Below, in pieces: positions 21,990 to 34,400 of a stretch of 64,000 nucleotides of DNA. Source of the DNA: Cristatella mucedo (lineage: Eukaryota > Bryozoa > Phylactolaemata > Cristatellidae); the NCBI GenBank assembly GCA_009760855.2, contig WPIO01000002.1, forward strand, positions 12,808,001 to 12,872,000. Reading direction: 5' to 3'. Position 1 is the first letter of the stretch, and every line of letters starts with the position of its first letter. The notes below the pieces were generated by a model. The model had not been told where the DNA came from, did no database searches, and saw only the letters and a program-made list of their open reading frames with translations. A program made the position numbers and the translations under genes.

Positions 21990-22735
21990 TTCCTCCCTCC
22001 CTCCCTCCCCATTTCTGTGTGTGTGTGTCTCTCTCTCTCCCTTTCTCTCTCTCTGTGGCTCTGCAGATGCAGCTCTTAGCATCCTAACTTAGTCCGATCG
22101 CCCATCTTTGATGCTCCAGACACGAGAAGACCCTGGTTATGCTCTTTGAAACTCTCAAATCTTTTCCAATCTTTTGAGTACCTCAGGCACTCGACGACTG
22201 AGAAGTAAAGTGTGCATATATGGAGGAAAACACTTTGCAATCCCTCCTCTTGTTTTACTATGGGTCACTTCCACGTTGGAATTACTCGGGGTTAAGGTTC
22301 AAAATCTTCCAGGACACAATTCTGTCTAATGTGGCCTGCACACAGTTGGTGAACCCGGTCGGTGCTGGCATGGCCTCACCTCAGGCCATTGGGCATGCCC
22401 TGAAGGATAAAGCCAGCTGGGGTGGGGGGGAAGGAGCCACTTGCACTCCTGCCATTGGCTAATTACAGGAGGGCAGGTCTGCTAGAGCCCCTGATCTCTA
22501 ACCTGGCACGTCCAACCAGCTGCAAGGTCATAGTCGATATCCTCTGTGGTGTGCCATGCACGTGCACGAACAGGCACACTACAGGACAGAGAGGCAGCCC
22601 CGATCGAGCTAGCCTGGCCTGCCACAGGCGCTAGCTGCAAAAGCTAGCAGTTGACAGTGCCAGTGCAGGTCTTTCTACACCTTCAAAGCACCTTTAATGG
22701 AAAATTGCCAGAGAAAGATCTCTATCGTCACACAG
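21340..22735. repeat. segmental duplication A2, left copy
   Basis: Matches 58298-60048 in order. Landmarks are CACTCAAAATTGGCC, TTGCTCATTAATCACCAAGT, ATACTGATTGCATATGTGCT, GGTGAACC(C/T)GG(T/C)CGGTGCTGG, CATTGGGCATGCCCTGAAGG, CGAACAGGCACACTACAGGA and AGAGAAAGAT(C/T)TCTATCGTCA. Substitutions run at perhaps one in ten, so this duplication is older than the 31.3-kb/60.3-kb one. Both copies hold a (CT)n array. A short minus-strand stretch (21415-21480; NLVINEQAVTTLKSLNLFW) resembles LINE RT sequence. Confidence 0.88.
21945..22060. repeat. (CT)n microsatellite
   Basis: CT dinucleotides with CCCT and GT interruptions; shorter than the homologous array at 59209. Confidence 0.95.
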
Positions 22736-22739
22736 TCCT

Positions 22740-23155
22740 GCTTTCTCACTTCGTCAAATAAGCTGATGATATCATACGAGCCTATAAACGATCGGCCGTG
22801 TAAATGTCAGTCACATTTTGCCAGTTTGTTACGACAGCACATTCTCAAAGCCACCGTTCGACAGACGATAGACTAGCAGGGCACGATGGTCAGACCAAAC
22901 AGCACAAGCAGGAGCAAACTTGTGCAGGCAACTGTGGCTCAAGACAAGGTGAGTGCACTGCTTCAAGTTGCAGGTGGATCGAGGGGAAGCTGCCGGCACA
23001 TGACCAGCCCCGCCCACCAGACTCACTATAGGGCAGCAAGTCCGCCACCCCTGGGTCGAGCCTGCCAAGGTCTCAGCCTGGCACCAGCAGACAGTTGTGG
23101 TTCAGAGCCTGCTCTGGCCCATCGGTTATCATTTGCCTAAAGGCAGATTGCTGCA
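22740..23155. other. no gene seen
   Basis: Unassigned sequence between two repeats; short overlapping frames only. Confidence 0.4.
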
Positions 23156-23159
23156 GCTC

Positions 23160-23545
23160 AGCTAGTATGCCATCGTTTGCTTATACAGCCGTGTAAGTTT
23201 TGTGTTGTGTGCTTCAAGCAGGCATACATTAGTGGCCGGATGCTGCTGCTCTAATTACAATCTCAGAAGCAGCCGGCACACACAACAGCTTGCTACAAGC
23301 ACAGTGCTCATAGCAGGCTGTTCATGGTCACCAGCCTATATTTCTGTTAAATAAACACACTTTAGTTACCTTTTTAAGAGTTTCTTATTACTACCCAAAT
23401 GCTAAAACCTAAACCCTTAGACCTTAAATCTAACCCAAAAATCTCATTTATTAGCTGAGCTAATATCGTGTCGTTTGTTCATACAGCCGTGTCAGTATGC
23501 TATGGGCATGGTGCTCATAGCAGGCTGTTAAACATGGACGCTGGC
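23160..23545. repeat. interspersed repeat, copy 2
   Basis: Second copy of the 290-540 repeat, partly doubled: the GTTTGTTCATACAGCCGTGT block and GTGCTCATAGCAGGCTGTT each occur twice (about 23165-23330 and 23465-23535). Confidence 0.6.
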
Positions 23546-24185
23546 AACCATGGCGACATCGAGTGATACACAAGTGGCAGACAGGTAGGCAAAACAGTGA
23601 CTCCCACCAACATGCATACTTGACATGAAAGTCAACCGGAACCGACAATCTCTTTCGAGACTGTGCAGGTGCTGAGCGCTTTCCACTTCCTGTCTCTGGC
23701 TCACCTTCTGCAGCACCAGGGGGGGGGGGTACAGCACCATTGGTCAAACCTTGCAAATTTTTAACGGCAAGCTTGGCGATTTGCATCCCGTCTCTTAAAT
23801 ATGACAACAGACAGTGGTCTATGGGTAACTAGAAGCTGTTATAGCTAGAGGGTTTAACTTTTCTATATCGGCGGCACATTTGACGTCTTCAGTGCTGGGA
23901 AGGCTAATTGGCAGCTATCTTACGACTTGGCCAACCAAATCGGGGACCGAAACGGTACGTTAGAACTGGCGGCAGCAGTAGCTTGAAATTCATTTTAGAT
24001 ATGATTGTTGCCTAAAAGCACGCTCAGCCAAGGTCAGTTTATTTGCAAACCTGGCGCTTATACTTAATCGGCTGATGGCATGATTTTTGAAGGAGGTCGA
24101 GGCTCGACTCGCAAGACGTGTGGCGTTGAATCTGTTGAAGTCATGTCGCTAATTGCATTCGCTACTGCCCTCCCTCATAGTACGA
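23546..24185. other. no gene seen
   Basis: Unassigned; contains a G10 run near 23719. Short frames only. Confidence 0.4.
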
Positions 24186-24189
24186 GAGG

Positions 24190-24680
24190 CTATAGGTGTT
24201 CGCGACGATATTCGGGAGTGAGTTCCAGGTTCCGGAGTTTAGAACCTGAAGATGTGGTCAGCACAGGATTTGAGATCAGGTAGAAGCATCGCCTAATTAC
24301 TCAAGTCAGAAGAGCAAGGGTTACTGTACGTAGCCTGATTAAACAATATTTTGGATAGTTAAGTAAGGTGAGAGAAGAAAGAGATGTAACAGTGGATCAC
24401 ATAACCTGGAATTCTATACGTTGGTTTAAGGTGTGCCGGGCGGGTCAGTGAGATGTGCAATAGGGAAGTGATGATGTTCAAGGCGCAGACTAACCAACCT
24501 GCAAACGTTTGCTCGTACCAGTAACTTCTTATTGCACAAGCTGAACGACCTGCGAGTAGTCAGTCACGGCTTTGTATTAGGAATCACATGAATGAATAGA
24601 CTGACTTGGCTGTGGCATCCTTACCTAAGTAGGTACGAGTTTTTGCAACAGTAAGTAGGTGAAGGTCTGTATTAAATTTG
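24190..24680 (-). mobile_element. L2-like LINE fragment (family shared with 47.9 kb)
   Basis: Matches 47940-48440: GTGAGTTCCAGGTTC(C)GGAG, TTGAGATCAGGTAGA-like, AAGTCAGAAGAGCAAG, ACGTAGCCTGATT and GATGTTCAAG(G/A)CGCAGACTA. In both places it lies just before sequence homologous to the 89-nt exon region of the coiled-coil gene. Confidence 0.75.
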
Positions 24681-26349
24681 CAGCTGGCTTGTTTACACAG
24701 TGACGCCGCACTGAGAAAAAGGGTGCTAAATAAGTGCTCAGGACTATAAAATTTGCGCAGCCTCACGGCGGTGACACAATGCACCGATTACTTGACCTGT
24801 CAACGTACTTTGGCACCCTTCCCGTTGTTTCGTCATACAAGGTACTATGTTGGAACTCTGACCTGTCCAGTCGTAAGCTGGCGTTATTGCATTTGCAAAG
24901 TGTCTACCGATTGAGACCTCAAGTTTCTGATTCATCGAAAAACGAAGAATGTAATTTAGCATTATTTCTGTCGAGCAATGTTTTTTGCAAGCCATAAGGG
25001 ATCGGTATCAAGAGAGCAGTGTATAAATATTGAAATAAATTAAACAATAGAAACACTAAAACAATGTGAGAAGATCTAACAGCCTCAATTTTTTTGCGGC
25101 AGAATAGCTATCATGGCTATCATTAAGGCTTATAGTTGTCAATACACAATCGACCCCCGAATCACTCAAAAACATGACGTGAGTTGTTATAAGGGAGCAT
25201 CTTGGCCCTGGGCTAATAGTGCAGCAATTTATCGTCCGGAAAGTGCCATTGTAGCTTCTGGGATAATTGCTTTGCTAAATCCGCAGCATATGTAATTGAT
25301 GCAATTTCTTAATAACGTGGGTCAAATACTCGAGAAGCTTGTAACTCCAAGCACGGATAACGAGTTGTACAAGCAGCACGAATAAAGCATGTACCATGTA
25401 TGCTGACGTAGTAGGTTACAGCAGTAATCAGTTGTGAATTGCTCCAGAATGCCAACTTTTCTGGGAGGTAAGTCCTTTTTTGATGGGACTTCTGACCGGT
25501 TAGATCGACCGAGAGTGTGAGCTTGGCACAGTTGAGATCAAATCAATGACTTTAGGTCTTTCCTTGAATCGAGAGCGTTGCAATCTGAATAGCTGAGAAG
25601 AGATCAGTGATCTTCGACAGCAAAATTGTGTTCTAGCCAAGAAATGCAACGTTCCCGTTAGGTCAACTGCTAGGCCCGCTTAGACTTGCTAAACAACAAA
25701 CATGTGGTTGGTAGGTAACTAGTTCATAAACTGTCTATTTTCAGAGGTCCCAGCCGATCCTAAGCATGCAGTGAAGTTCGTCTGAATTTCGGTCAATACT
25801 TCGATTGGCTAGAGTTGAATCCGTGAAGTTGGGGTGTAACCTAGAGATCAACGAAGACTTAAATGGGGTGAACTCAATTAATCACTGGTTAATTAGCAAG
25901 AGTTGACGATCTTTAGCCGGAGGTCGTGGAAAACGAATAGATGCCTTCCCACAGCTTCCTGACTGGAATCACTGGTCACACGATCTTGATTAAAGTTATG
26001 GTACCTTTTCCCGATGTTCAATATCCAGTTCAAACGCATGTCGAAGCCGGATGCAAAATCTGCAGCTGCTGCACCGGTGCTACGAGAAGTAGATGCCTTC
26101 CCAAAGCTTCTTTGCCTTAAAAGCACAGGTCACACACAGGGCCATGAACTTCAGCTTGTGCTGCTTTATATGCAGTGCAAACTCATGTAGACGTCAAATG
26201 CAGAAATTGTAGATGCTGCACCGGTGCTATACGATAAAGAGATGCTTACCCTGAGCTTTGCTTACACAATAATGCAGAACTTTGTAAACAAGAGAACAAT
26301 TCTAGATCATTTTGTACTCATTATTTAAAAGGCTCGTGGATAATATTTC

Positions 26350-26620
26350 GCTTGGACAGCAACTCTCTAAAACCATTCACTGCGATACGACCTTGGCCGT
26401 GGCAGTGCAGTTCCGGTTATAGCCGTGACTGGTGCTGAAGGAGTTTGTAATAAACAGTGTCAACAACTGCTGAGAGATCAAGCAGAGCTTGAGGAGAGTC
26501 TCTACACGAGTCCGTATTCCTGAGAAGGGTTTTAACACATGCAACACTGCCGTTCGCATGGCCATAACTGGACCAGGCGCCAACTTTTCTCAGGGCACTA
26601 TATAAGACTTGTGTCAATGA
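26350..26620 (-). pseudogene. L2-like RT fragment inside unit U1
   Basis: Minus-strand reading LLRNTDSCRDSPQALLDLSA followed by VVDTVYYKLL aligns with the motif-A region of the intact L2 (LLRNADMGRVSLLVLLDLSA, then AFDTIDHKVLL). The first motif-A Asp lies in LLDLSA; the second is in VVDT. Copies recur in U2 (about 28580-28850), in U3 (about 30890-31140) and, more decayed, at 48.53-48.76 kb. Confidence 0.75.
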
Positions 26621-26650
26621 CAGTCCCTGATGTCAACGCTTCTTGAGCAG

Positions 26651-26739
26651 GCTGATGAGTTGATAGCTAAATGCAATGAGCCGCTCGCCGAGTTGGAAAT
26701 TTTGAAGGATGAGCAGTGGAAATTCACTGAGGAGCTAAG
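26651..26739 (+). pseudogene. copy 1 of the 89-nt coiled-coil exon
   Basis: Flanked by CAG| and |GTAAGA. The frame is open in phase 0 in, phase 2 out, exactly like the functional exon at 48818-48906 and of the same length. Its product starts ADELIAKCNEPLAELEILKD and keeps the NEPLAELE core. It is splice-competent by inspection, but the other exons of the gene are not around it. Confidence 0.8.
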
Positions 26740-27030
26740 GTAAGAGATCTTACTACGATTCGAAATTATAATTTAAATTGCATATTAAATCATAAACCAG
26801 GTGATAGCAACAACATTCAGGCTCTTTCTGTACTCGATGATTCGCAACTCTTGGAGTGGTCTAACCAGATCCGGTGGGAATGATACCAGCACGGTCAGCT
26901 TTCAGCTGTGAGCCCCATTAGTAGGAACATTGTGGTTATGGGTTTGAGCAGCCGCTTGCCGCTCGGTACAACACACTCGAACTCAAAAGCTCGATTACAA
27001 CCCAATTTAGAGAAACGATAAACACAGTGT

Positions 27031-29260
27031 GCAGGACATTGAAATTTGCCAAGCCTTACGAGTGTGAAACAACGCACCAATTACTTGACCAGTGAACGTA
27101 CTTTGGCGGCCTTCTTGTTGTTTTTACGATCGTGACCTCAAGTTTCTGATTCATCGAAAAATGAAGAATGTAATTTAGCATTATTTCTTTCGAGTGATCA
27201 ATGTTTTTTTGCAAACCATTGGGATTAAGATCAAGTGAGCGGCGTATAAATATTGAAATAAATGAAACAATGAAAACACTAAACAAATGTAAGAAGGTCG
27301 ACCAGCCTTAATTTTTTTAGTGGGGCAGAATAGCCTTCATGGCTACTACCAAGGCTTGCAGTTGTCAATACACAATCGACCCCTGATTGACTCAAAAACA
27401 TGATGTGAGTCGTGAAGAGGGTACATCTTGGTCATGGGCTAATAGTGCAGCAATTTATCGTCCAGAAAGTGCCATTGTAGCTTCTGGGATAATTGCTTTG
27501 CTGAAACCGTGGTATATGTAATTAATACAATTTCTTAATAGTGTGGGTTAATTACTCGAGAAGCTTGAAACTCCAAGCACGGATAACGAGTTGTACACGC
27601 AGCACGAATTAAAGCTTGTACATTGTATGCTGACGTAGTAGGGTACAGCAGTAACAGGTTGTCAATGGCTACAGAATGCCAGCTTTTCTGCGAGGTAGCT
27701 ACTTTTCTGATGGGATTTCTGACCTGTTAGGTCGACCGAGAGTGTGAGCTTGGCACAGTTGAGATCAAATCAATGACTTTAGGTCGTTTCATGAATCGAG
27801 AGCGTTGCAATCTGAATAGCTAAGAAGAGTTCAGTGATCTTCGATAGCAAAATTGTGTTCTTGCCAAGAAATGCAATGTTCTCTTTAGGTCAATGGCTAG
27901 GCCTGCTTAGACATGCTAAAAACAAAGATGTCGTTGGAAGGTAACTAGTTCATGAACTCTCTATCTTTACAGGTCCCAGCCGATCCTAAGCATGCAGGGA
28001 ATAGCGTTTGATTATCTATTAAAGCTTCGATTGGCTAGAGTTGACATATTGAAGATGCGGGGGGGGTAACCTAGAGATCAACGAAGCTTAAATGGGCTGA
28101 ACTCAATTGATCACCGGTTAATTAGCTAGAGTTGACGATCTTTAGCCGGATGTCGTGGAAAACGGATAGATGCCTTCCCACAGCTTCCTGGCTCAAATCG
28201 CTGGTCACACAAACTTGATTAAAGTTAAGGTACCTTTTTCTGGTGTACGATATCCAGTTCAAACTCATGTCGACTCCGGATGCATAATCTGCAGCTGTTG
28301 CACCAGTGCTATACGACAAGTAGATTCCTTCCCAAAGCTTTCTTGCCTTTAAAGCACAGGTCACACTCAGGGCATTGAACTTCAGCTTGTGCTGCTCTAC
28401 ATGCAGAGCGAACCCATGTAGATGTCGAATGCAGAATTTGTAGATGCTGCACCGGTGCTATACGATAAAGAGATTTCTACCCTGAGCTTTGTTTACACAC
28501 TAATTCAGAACTTTGTATACAAGAAAAAAATATAGATCATTTTGTACTCAATACTTAAAAGGCTCCTGGATACTATTTCGCTTGGACAGCAACTCTCGAA
28601 AGTCATCCACTGCGATACAACCTTGGCTGTGGCAGTGCAGTTCCGGTTATAGCCGTGACTGGTGCTGAAGGAGTTTGTAATAAACAGTGTCAACAACTGC
28701 TAAGAGATCAAGCAGAACTTGAGGAGAGTCTCTACACGAGTCCGTATTCCTGAGAAGGGTTTTAACACATGCAACACTGCCGTTCGCATGGCCATAACTG
28801 GACCAGGCGCCAACTTTTCTTAGGGCACTATAAAAGACTTGTGGCAATGACAGTCCTTGATGTCAACGCTTCTTGAGCAGGCTGAAGAGTTAATAGCTAA
28901 ATGCAACGAGCCGCTTGCCGAGTTGGAAATTTTGAAGGATGAGCAGCGGAAATGCACTAAGGAGCTAAGGTAAGAGATCCTACTATTATTCGAAAGTATA
29001 TTAAAAATTGCACTATACATCGTAAACCATGTACTAGTGTGACAAGGTTCAAGCTTTTTCATTGCTTTCTGATTCACACCTCTTGGAATAGTAGAATCGG
29101 ATTCGCCGCGAATGGTTCCACCAAAGAGGGCTTCCAGCTGTGAACCCGTGAGTAGGAGCGTTGTGGTTATGCTTGTGTTCAGCTGCTCCCAGCTCGGTTG
29201 AATGCACTCGAACTCGAGAGCTCGATTACAGCCAAGATGAGGGAGACGATGAGGACAGTG
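27031..29260 (+). repeat. exon-bearing tandem unit U2 (~2.23 kb)
   Basis: Second unit, same order of blocks as U1. The 5' block is shortened near 27130, where the GTACTATGTTGG...CCAGTCGTA piece is missing. Confidence 0.88.
28881..28969 (+). pseudogene. copy 2 of the 89-nt coiled-coil exon
   Basis: Intact 89-nt frame with CAG| and |GTAAGA borders. The product starts AEELIAKCNEPLAELEILKD, the closest of the three copies to the functional exon. Confidence 0.8.
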
Positions 29261-31300
29261 TGCAGGACAATGAAATTTACTGAGACTTGCGATTGTGACA
29301 CAATGCACCGATTACTTGACCTGTGAACTTACTTTGGCACCCTTCGTTTTGTTTTTTCATACAAGGTGCTATGTTGGTACTATGACCTGTCCAGTCGTAG
29401 CCAGGCGTTATTGCATTGGCAAAGTGTCTACCGATCGTGACCTCAAGTTTCTGATTCATCTAAAAACGAAGAATGTAATTTAGCATTATTTCTTTCGAGC
29501 GATCAATGCTGTTTGCAAGCCATAAGGGATCGGGATCAAGAGAGCAGTGTATAAATATTAAAAATGAATGAAACAATGGAAACACTAAAACAATGTAAGA
29601 AGATCTAACAGCCTCAATTTTTTAGCGACAGAATAGCTATCATAGCTATCATTAAGACTTATAGTTGTCAATACACAATCGACCCCCGAATCACTCAGAA
29701 ACATGACGTGAGTTGTTATAAGGGAGCATCTTGGCCCTGGGCTAATAGTGCAACAATTTATCGTCCGGAAAGTGCCATTGTAGCTCCCGGGATAATTGCT
29801 TTGCTAAAAATGTAGCATATGTTTTTGAAACAATTTCCTAATAATGTGGATCAATAACTCGAGAAGTTGGAAACTCCAACCACGGATAACGAGTTGTACA
29901 TGCAGCACGAATTAAAGCATGTACATTGTATGGTGACGTAGTAGGCTAAAGCAGTAATCAGTTGTCAATTGCTACAGAATGCCAGCTTTTCTGGGAGGTA
30001 AGTATTTTTGTGATGGAACTTCTGACTGGTTAGGTCGACCGAGAGTGTGAGCTTGGCACAGTTGAGATCAAATCAATGACTTTAGGTCTTTCCTTGAATC
30101 GAGATCGTTGCAATCTGAATAGCTGAGAAGAGATCAGTGATCTTCGACAGCAAAATTGTGTTCTTGCCAATAAATGCAATGTTCCCTTGAAGTCAACAGC
30201 TAGGATTGGTAGACTTGCTAAACAGCAAAGGTGTGGTCGGTAGGTAACTAGTTCATAAACTCTCTATTTTCAGAGGTCCCAGCCGATCCTAACCTTGCAG
30301 TGAAGTTTGTCTGAATTTCGGTAAATTCTTCGATTGGCTAGAGTTGACACCGTGAAGTTGGGGTGTAACCTAGAGATCAACGAAGACTTAAATGGGCTGA
30401 ACTCAATTAATCACTGGTTAATTAGCAAGAGTTGACGATCTTTAGCCGGATGTCGTGGAAAACGGATATATGCCTTCCCACACCTTCCTAACTGGAATCA
30501 CTGGTCACACGAACTTGATTAAAATTAAGGTACCATTTTCTGGTGTTTGATATCCAGTTCAAACTCATGTTGACGCCGGATGCAAAATCTGCAGCTGCTG
30601 CACCGGTCCTATACGACAAATAGATACCTTCCCAATGCTTCCTTGCCTTTAAAGCACAGGTCACACTCAGGGTATTGAACTTCAGCTTGTGCTGCTTTAT
30701 ATGCAGAGCAAACTCATGTAGACGTCAAATGCAGAATTTGTAGATGCTGCACCGGTGCTATACGATAAAGAGATGCTTACCCTGAGCTTTGTTTACACAC
30801 TAATGCAGTACTTTGTATACAAGAGAAAATTATAGATCATTTTGTATTCAATACTTGAAAGGCTCCTGGACAATATTTCGCTTGGACAGCAACTCTCTAA
30901 AATCATTCACTGCGATACGACCATGGCCGTGGCAGTGCAGTTCCGGTTATAGCCATGACTGGTGCTGAAGGAGTTTGTAATAAACAGTGTCAACAACTGC
31001 TAAGAGATCAAGCAGAGCTTGAGGAGAGTCTCTACACGAGTCCGTATTCCTGAGAAGGGTTTTAACACATGCAACACTGCCGTTCGCATGGCCATAACTG
31101 GACTAGGCACCAACTTTTCTCAGGGCACTATATAAGACTTGTGTCAATGACAGTCCTTAACGTCAACGCTTCTTGAGCAGGCTGATGAGTTGATAGCTAC
31201 ATGCAATGAGCCGCTCGCCGAGTTGGAAATTTCGAAGGATAAGCAGCGAAAAATAACCAGAGGAGCTAAGGTAAGAGATCCTACTACGATTCGAAAGTAT
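29261..31300 (+). repeat. exon-bearing tandem unit U3 (~2.04 kb)
   Basis: Third unit, same block order as U1. The 3' end is shorter than in U1 and U2. Confidence 0.87.
31181..31270 (+). pseudogene. copy 3 of the 89-nt exon, frameshifted
   Basis: Same borders, but 90 nt long: one extra base near the 3' end (around 31250) shifts the frame and changes the exit phase from 2 to 0. The product starts ADELIATCNEPLAELEISKD. Confidence 0.8.
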
Positions 31301-33443
31301 AATTAAAATTGCACTCTCAGAATGTGTATGTGAACTCAAGTTTCTGGTTCATCGAAAAACGAAGAGTATAATGTAGCATTATTTCTTTCGAGCGATCAAT
31401 GCTTTTTGCAAGCCATTAGGGATCGGGATCAAGAGAGCAGTGCATAAATATTGAAATAAGTGAAGCAATGAAAAAACACTAATACAATTTCTAGAAGATC
31501 TAACAGCCTCAATTTTTAGCGGCAGTATAGCCTTTATGGCTATCACCAAGGCTTGTAGTTGTCAATACAAAAATCAAACCCCTGATTAACTAAAAAACAC
31601 GATGAGAGTCGTGAAGAGCGAACATCTTGGCCCTGGGCTAATAGTGCAGCAATTTATCGTCCGGAAAGTGCCATTGTAGCTTCTGGGATAATAGCTTTGC
31701 TAAAACCGTAGCATATGTAATTGATACAATTTAATAATAATGTGGGTCAAATACTCGAGATGCTTGCAACTGCAAGCACGAATAACGAGTTGTACATGCA
31801 GCAAGAATTAAAGTGCATACATTGTATGCTGACGTAGTAGGATACAGCAGTAATCACTTGTCAATTGCCTCAGGATGCCAGCTTTTGTGCGAGGTAAGTA
31901 AATTTCTTATGGGACTTCTGACATGTCAGGTCGACCGAGAGTGTGAAACTGGCACCGTTGAGATCATATCAATGACTTCAGGTCTTGTTTTCCCTCAAGA
32001 GCTTTGCACTGTGAATAGCTGAGAAGAGATCAGCAATCCTCGACAGAACAATCGTGCTCTTGACAAGAAATGCAATGTTCCCTTTAAGTCAACGGCTAGG
32101 AAGGCTTGGACTTGCTAAACAACAAAGATGTGGTCGGTAGGTAACTAGTTCGTAAACTCTCTATTTTCAGAGGTCCCAGCCGATCCTAAGCATACAGTGA
32201 ATTTTGTCTGAATTTTGGTCAATGCTTCGATTGGCTAGAGTTGACACCGTGAAGCTGGGGGTAACCTAGAGATCAATGAACACTTAAATGGGCTGAACTC
32301 ATTTGATCACCGGTTAATTAGCTAGAGTTGACGATCTTTAGCCGGATGTCGTGGAAAACGGATAGACGCCTTCCCACAGCTTCCTGACTGGAATCACTGG
32401 TCACACGAACTTGATTAAAATTAAGGTACCATTTTCTGGTGTTCGATATCCAGCTCAAACGCATGCCGAAGCCGGATGCAAATCTGCAGCTGCTGCACCG
32501 GTGCTATACGACAAATAGATACCTTCCCAAAGCTTCCTTAACTAAAAGCTCAGGCGAAAAAAATGTGAGGGCATTGAACTTCAACTTGAGTTGCTCTATA
32601 TGCAGTGGAAACCCATGTTGGCATCGTTGTCAGAATGTGTATGTGCAGCAACGATGCTAAGCAATAAACTAAGGACAACCCTGAGCTTTCGTGACTCATT
32701 TGCACATACCTCAGTCACGACATTGCTCGGGCTATTTTCTGTCGATGATTTATATGCCGAGCAAACTCAAGTCAAAGCCGAATGCAGAATTTGGTGCTGC
32801 TGCACCGGTGATATACGACAGATAGATGCCTCCCAGAGTTTCCTTACTAAAATGCATACGGCTGGGTTAAGGACGTGGAACTGCAGTTCCTTTTTTGTGC
32901 AGCCTTATATGCAGTGGAAACATTTTGTCGATGCCGGGTGTGGAATATGCAGCTGCCGTACCAGCGTTCAACGATAAAGAAATCTCTTTGCTGGTCTCTA
33001 TCGACTGAATTGCATGGGCTGCACTCAGGCCAATGGTCTATGCCTTAAAACTAATTTCGACCATTTCTGTCTGCGACTCATGGTACGAACGTTTTTATGT
33101 CTTAGTTACTGTTAATTCCCATTTTGAGTCAAGGTTAAATTATACGTTAAATAATGATTATATATACGTGAGTTGGATTTAATTACGTGGATGAATAATT
33201 AAAAGAAAATATGCTAATCGACCACTTGTACCGGAACTCAACTTTGTAATACTGATGTTCGATTGTCTGTGAGAACCTTAAAAACCTACCAATAAGCTAG
33301 CTTAAAAATCTAGCCGAATCCCAATTCCAAATTGAAGCCAGTACTGATTGCTCGTTGAGGGCATGCAACTAATGGTTTGAAAGCAGATGCTTGACTATGT
33401 GCCTCGCCTGGGAATCTGGCATCGCATTATCGTTCACGAGAAA

Positions 33444-33521
33444 ATGGACAGTGATACAAGCTTGGACATGAATCTCATATGCAGCGATTGCTTAAATAGA
33501 TGCTGTAATGGGCAGCCTTCT
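33444..33521 (+). pseudogene. duplicate of coiled-coil gene exon 1
   Basis: ATG frame starting MDSDTSLDMN, ending at TCT|GTAAGT. The first eight residues equal those of the functional exon at 38405, and the DNA differences in that stretch are synonymous (AGT/AGC, ACA/ACG). Homology extends upstream (TTCACGAGAAA before the ATG). The 3' half differs and is 30 nt longer than the functional exon. Confidence 0.7.
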
Positions 33522-33599
33522 GTAAGTCGTTAGAAAGCACCGGCTGCTTATCTTCAACCTTCGTAGAGTATTTCGACGGCTCGTCAAACCCGATGTCAA

Positions 33600-34400
33600 T
33601 CTCAAACGTCAGGGGAGTAATTGTTTCTTGATTAAAAGTGACACCTCGCGTGCATATCCTACGTGTACTCTCACAATAGTAGTATGCATATGTTTACAGG
33701 ATCGCGGTTGTGTGGACTTTATCTCCCACGGATCGGTGGAGGCACACCCAACGAACGGCAAGGCTACCTTCACCCGAGGTGAGTCTTCTCCCACACTCCA
33801 TCCGAGCAGCCCATAATCGTGTCACTACTGCTGAGCTTCCAGAAAAAGCCTGCCATTTCTCTGTGGTGAGCGTGCTTGTGCAAAGAGCTTCTTGGTAACT
33901 AGCTTTCGGTTGCTGGATGCCAGAACCAAAGAGAGCCCTCGACGGCAGGCGGCCGACCGGTTGCTATCTGTTTCCAACCCCAGAAAGTTGATCACAATAC
34001 CTGCACACTTGGTCTACTTGCGATATAAAGCCTTCTCGAGAGCATGGTAATTGCTTTGTCACACGAGACGGTCACATCTATGGTGATTACCGAAGTCCCG
34101 TCTAAGACGGCGAGGTCCGGCCGTGGCCGGTTGTCGCTAGCCTCAATGCACCCTTCAACGGTAGCCAGCAGGGCAGCAACCAAATAGATTTAGGAAAAAA
34201 GTCGTATCTGGCTGAGACCATCGTCATCAGCAAACAGCAATGGCGGACCAAACGATGTAGAGTGTCCTCCCTTTTTGAGCAGAGATGGCACTCGGCTGAC
34301 TGGGTGGAATCAAAGCCACGTCCCGCTGTAAGTATCAGCAGCAAGTTTAATCGCACCTGGTGGACAAAGCCAGGCTTTGAGAACCTCGCGGGCGTTAATG
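33600..34400 (-). pseudogene. REL-endonuclease LINE remnant (R2/R4/NeSL/Hero-like), antisense
   Basis: Minus-strand reading gives a CCHC knuckle CHLCSKREDTLHRLVRHC (in 34102-34356), typical of the region after the RT in REL-type LINEs. In a second frame (33992-34183) it gives RPDLAVLDGTSVITIDVTVS, the PD...D core of the restriction-like endonuclease. One frameshift near 34185 separates them. Further on, ALPFVGCASTDPW (33609-33794) may be the C-terminal part. The RT itself is not seen. Known family architecture is RT, CCHC, REL-endo. Confidence 0.72.
33700..33778 (+). pseudogene. candidate exon 2 of the duplicated gene (doubtful)
   Basis: Open between TTTACAG| and |GTGAGT in phase 0 in, phase 1 out. 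That joins exon 1 (phase 0) to an exon like 39057 (phase 1). However, the same DNA read backwards looks like the C-terminus of the REL-LINE remnant, so the sense reading may be chance. Confidence 0.25.

Larger units (their letters stand above)
24750..27030 (+). repeat. exon-bearing tandem unit U1 (~2.28 kb)
   Basis: First unit of the array. Contents in order: TGCACCGATTACTTGACCTG; a block matching 49.2-49.9 kb of the gene's intron (GGGCTAATAGTGCAGC, AGTGCCATTGTAGC); subrepeats of about 145 bp with GCTGCACCGGTGCTA; a minus-strand L2 RT remnant (26350-26620); and the 89-nt exon copy. Confidence 0.88.

Noticed and set aside
34262-34325. Sense exon SSLFEQRWHSADWVESKPRP with a GTAAGT donor
   Set aside because: The opposite strand encodes the CCHC knuckle of a REL-LINE, a better explanation; the donor is likely chance.
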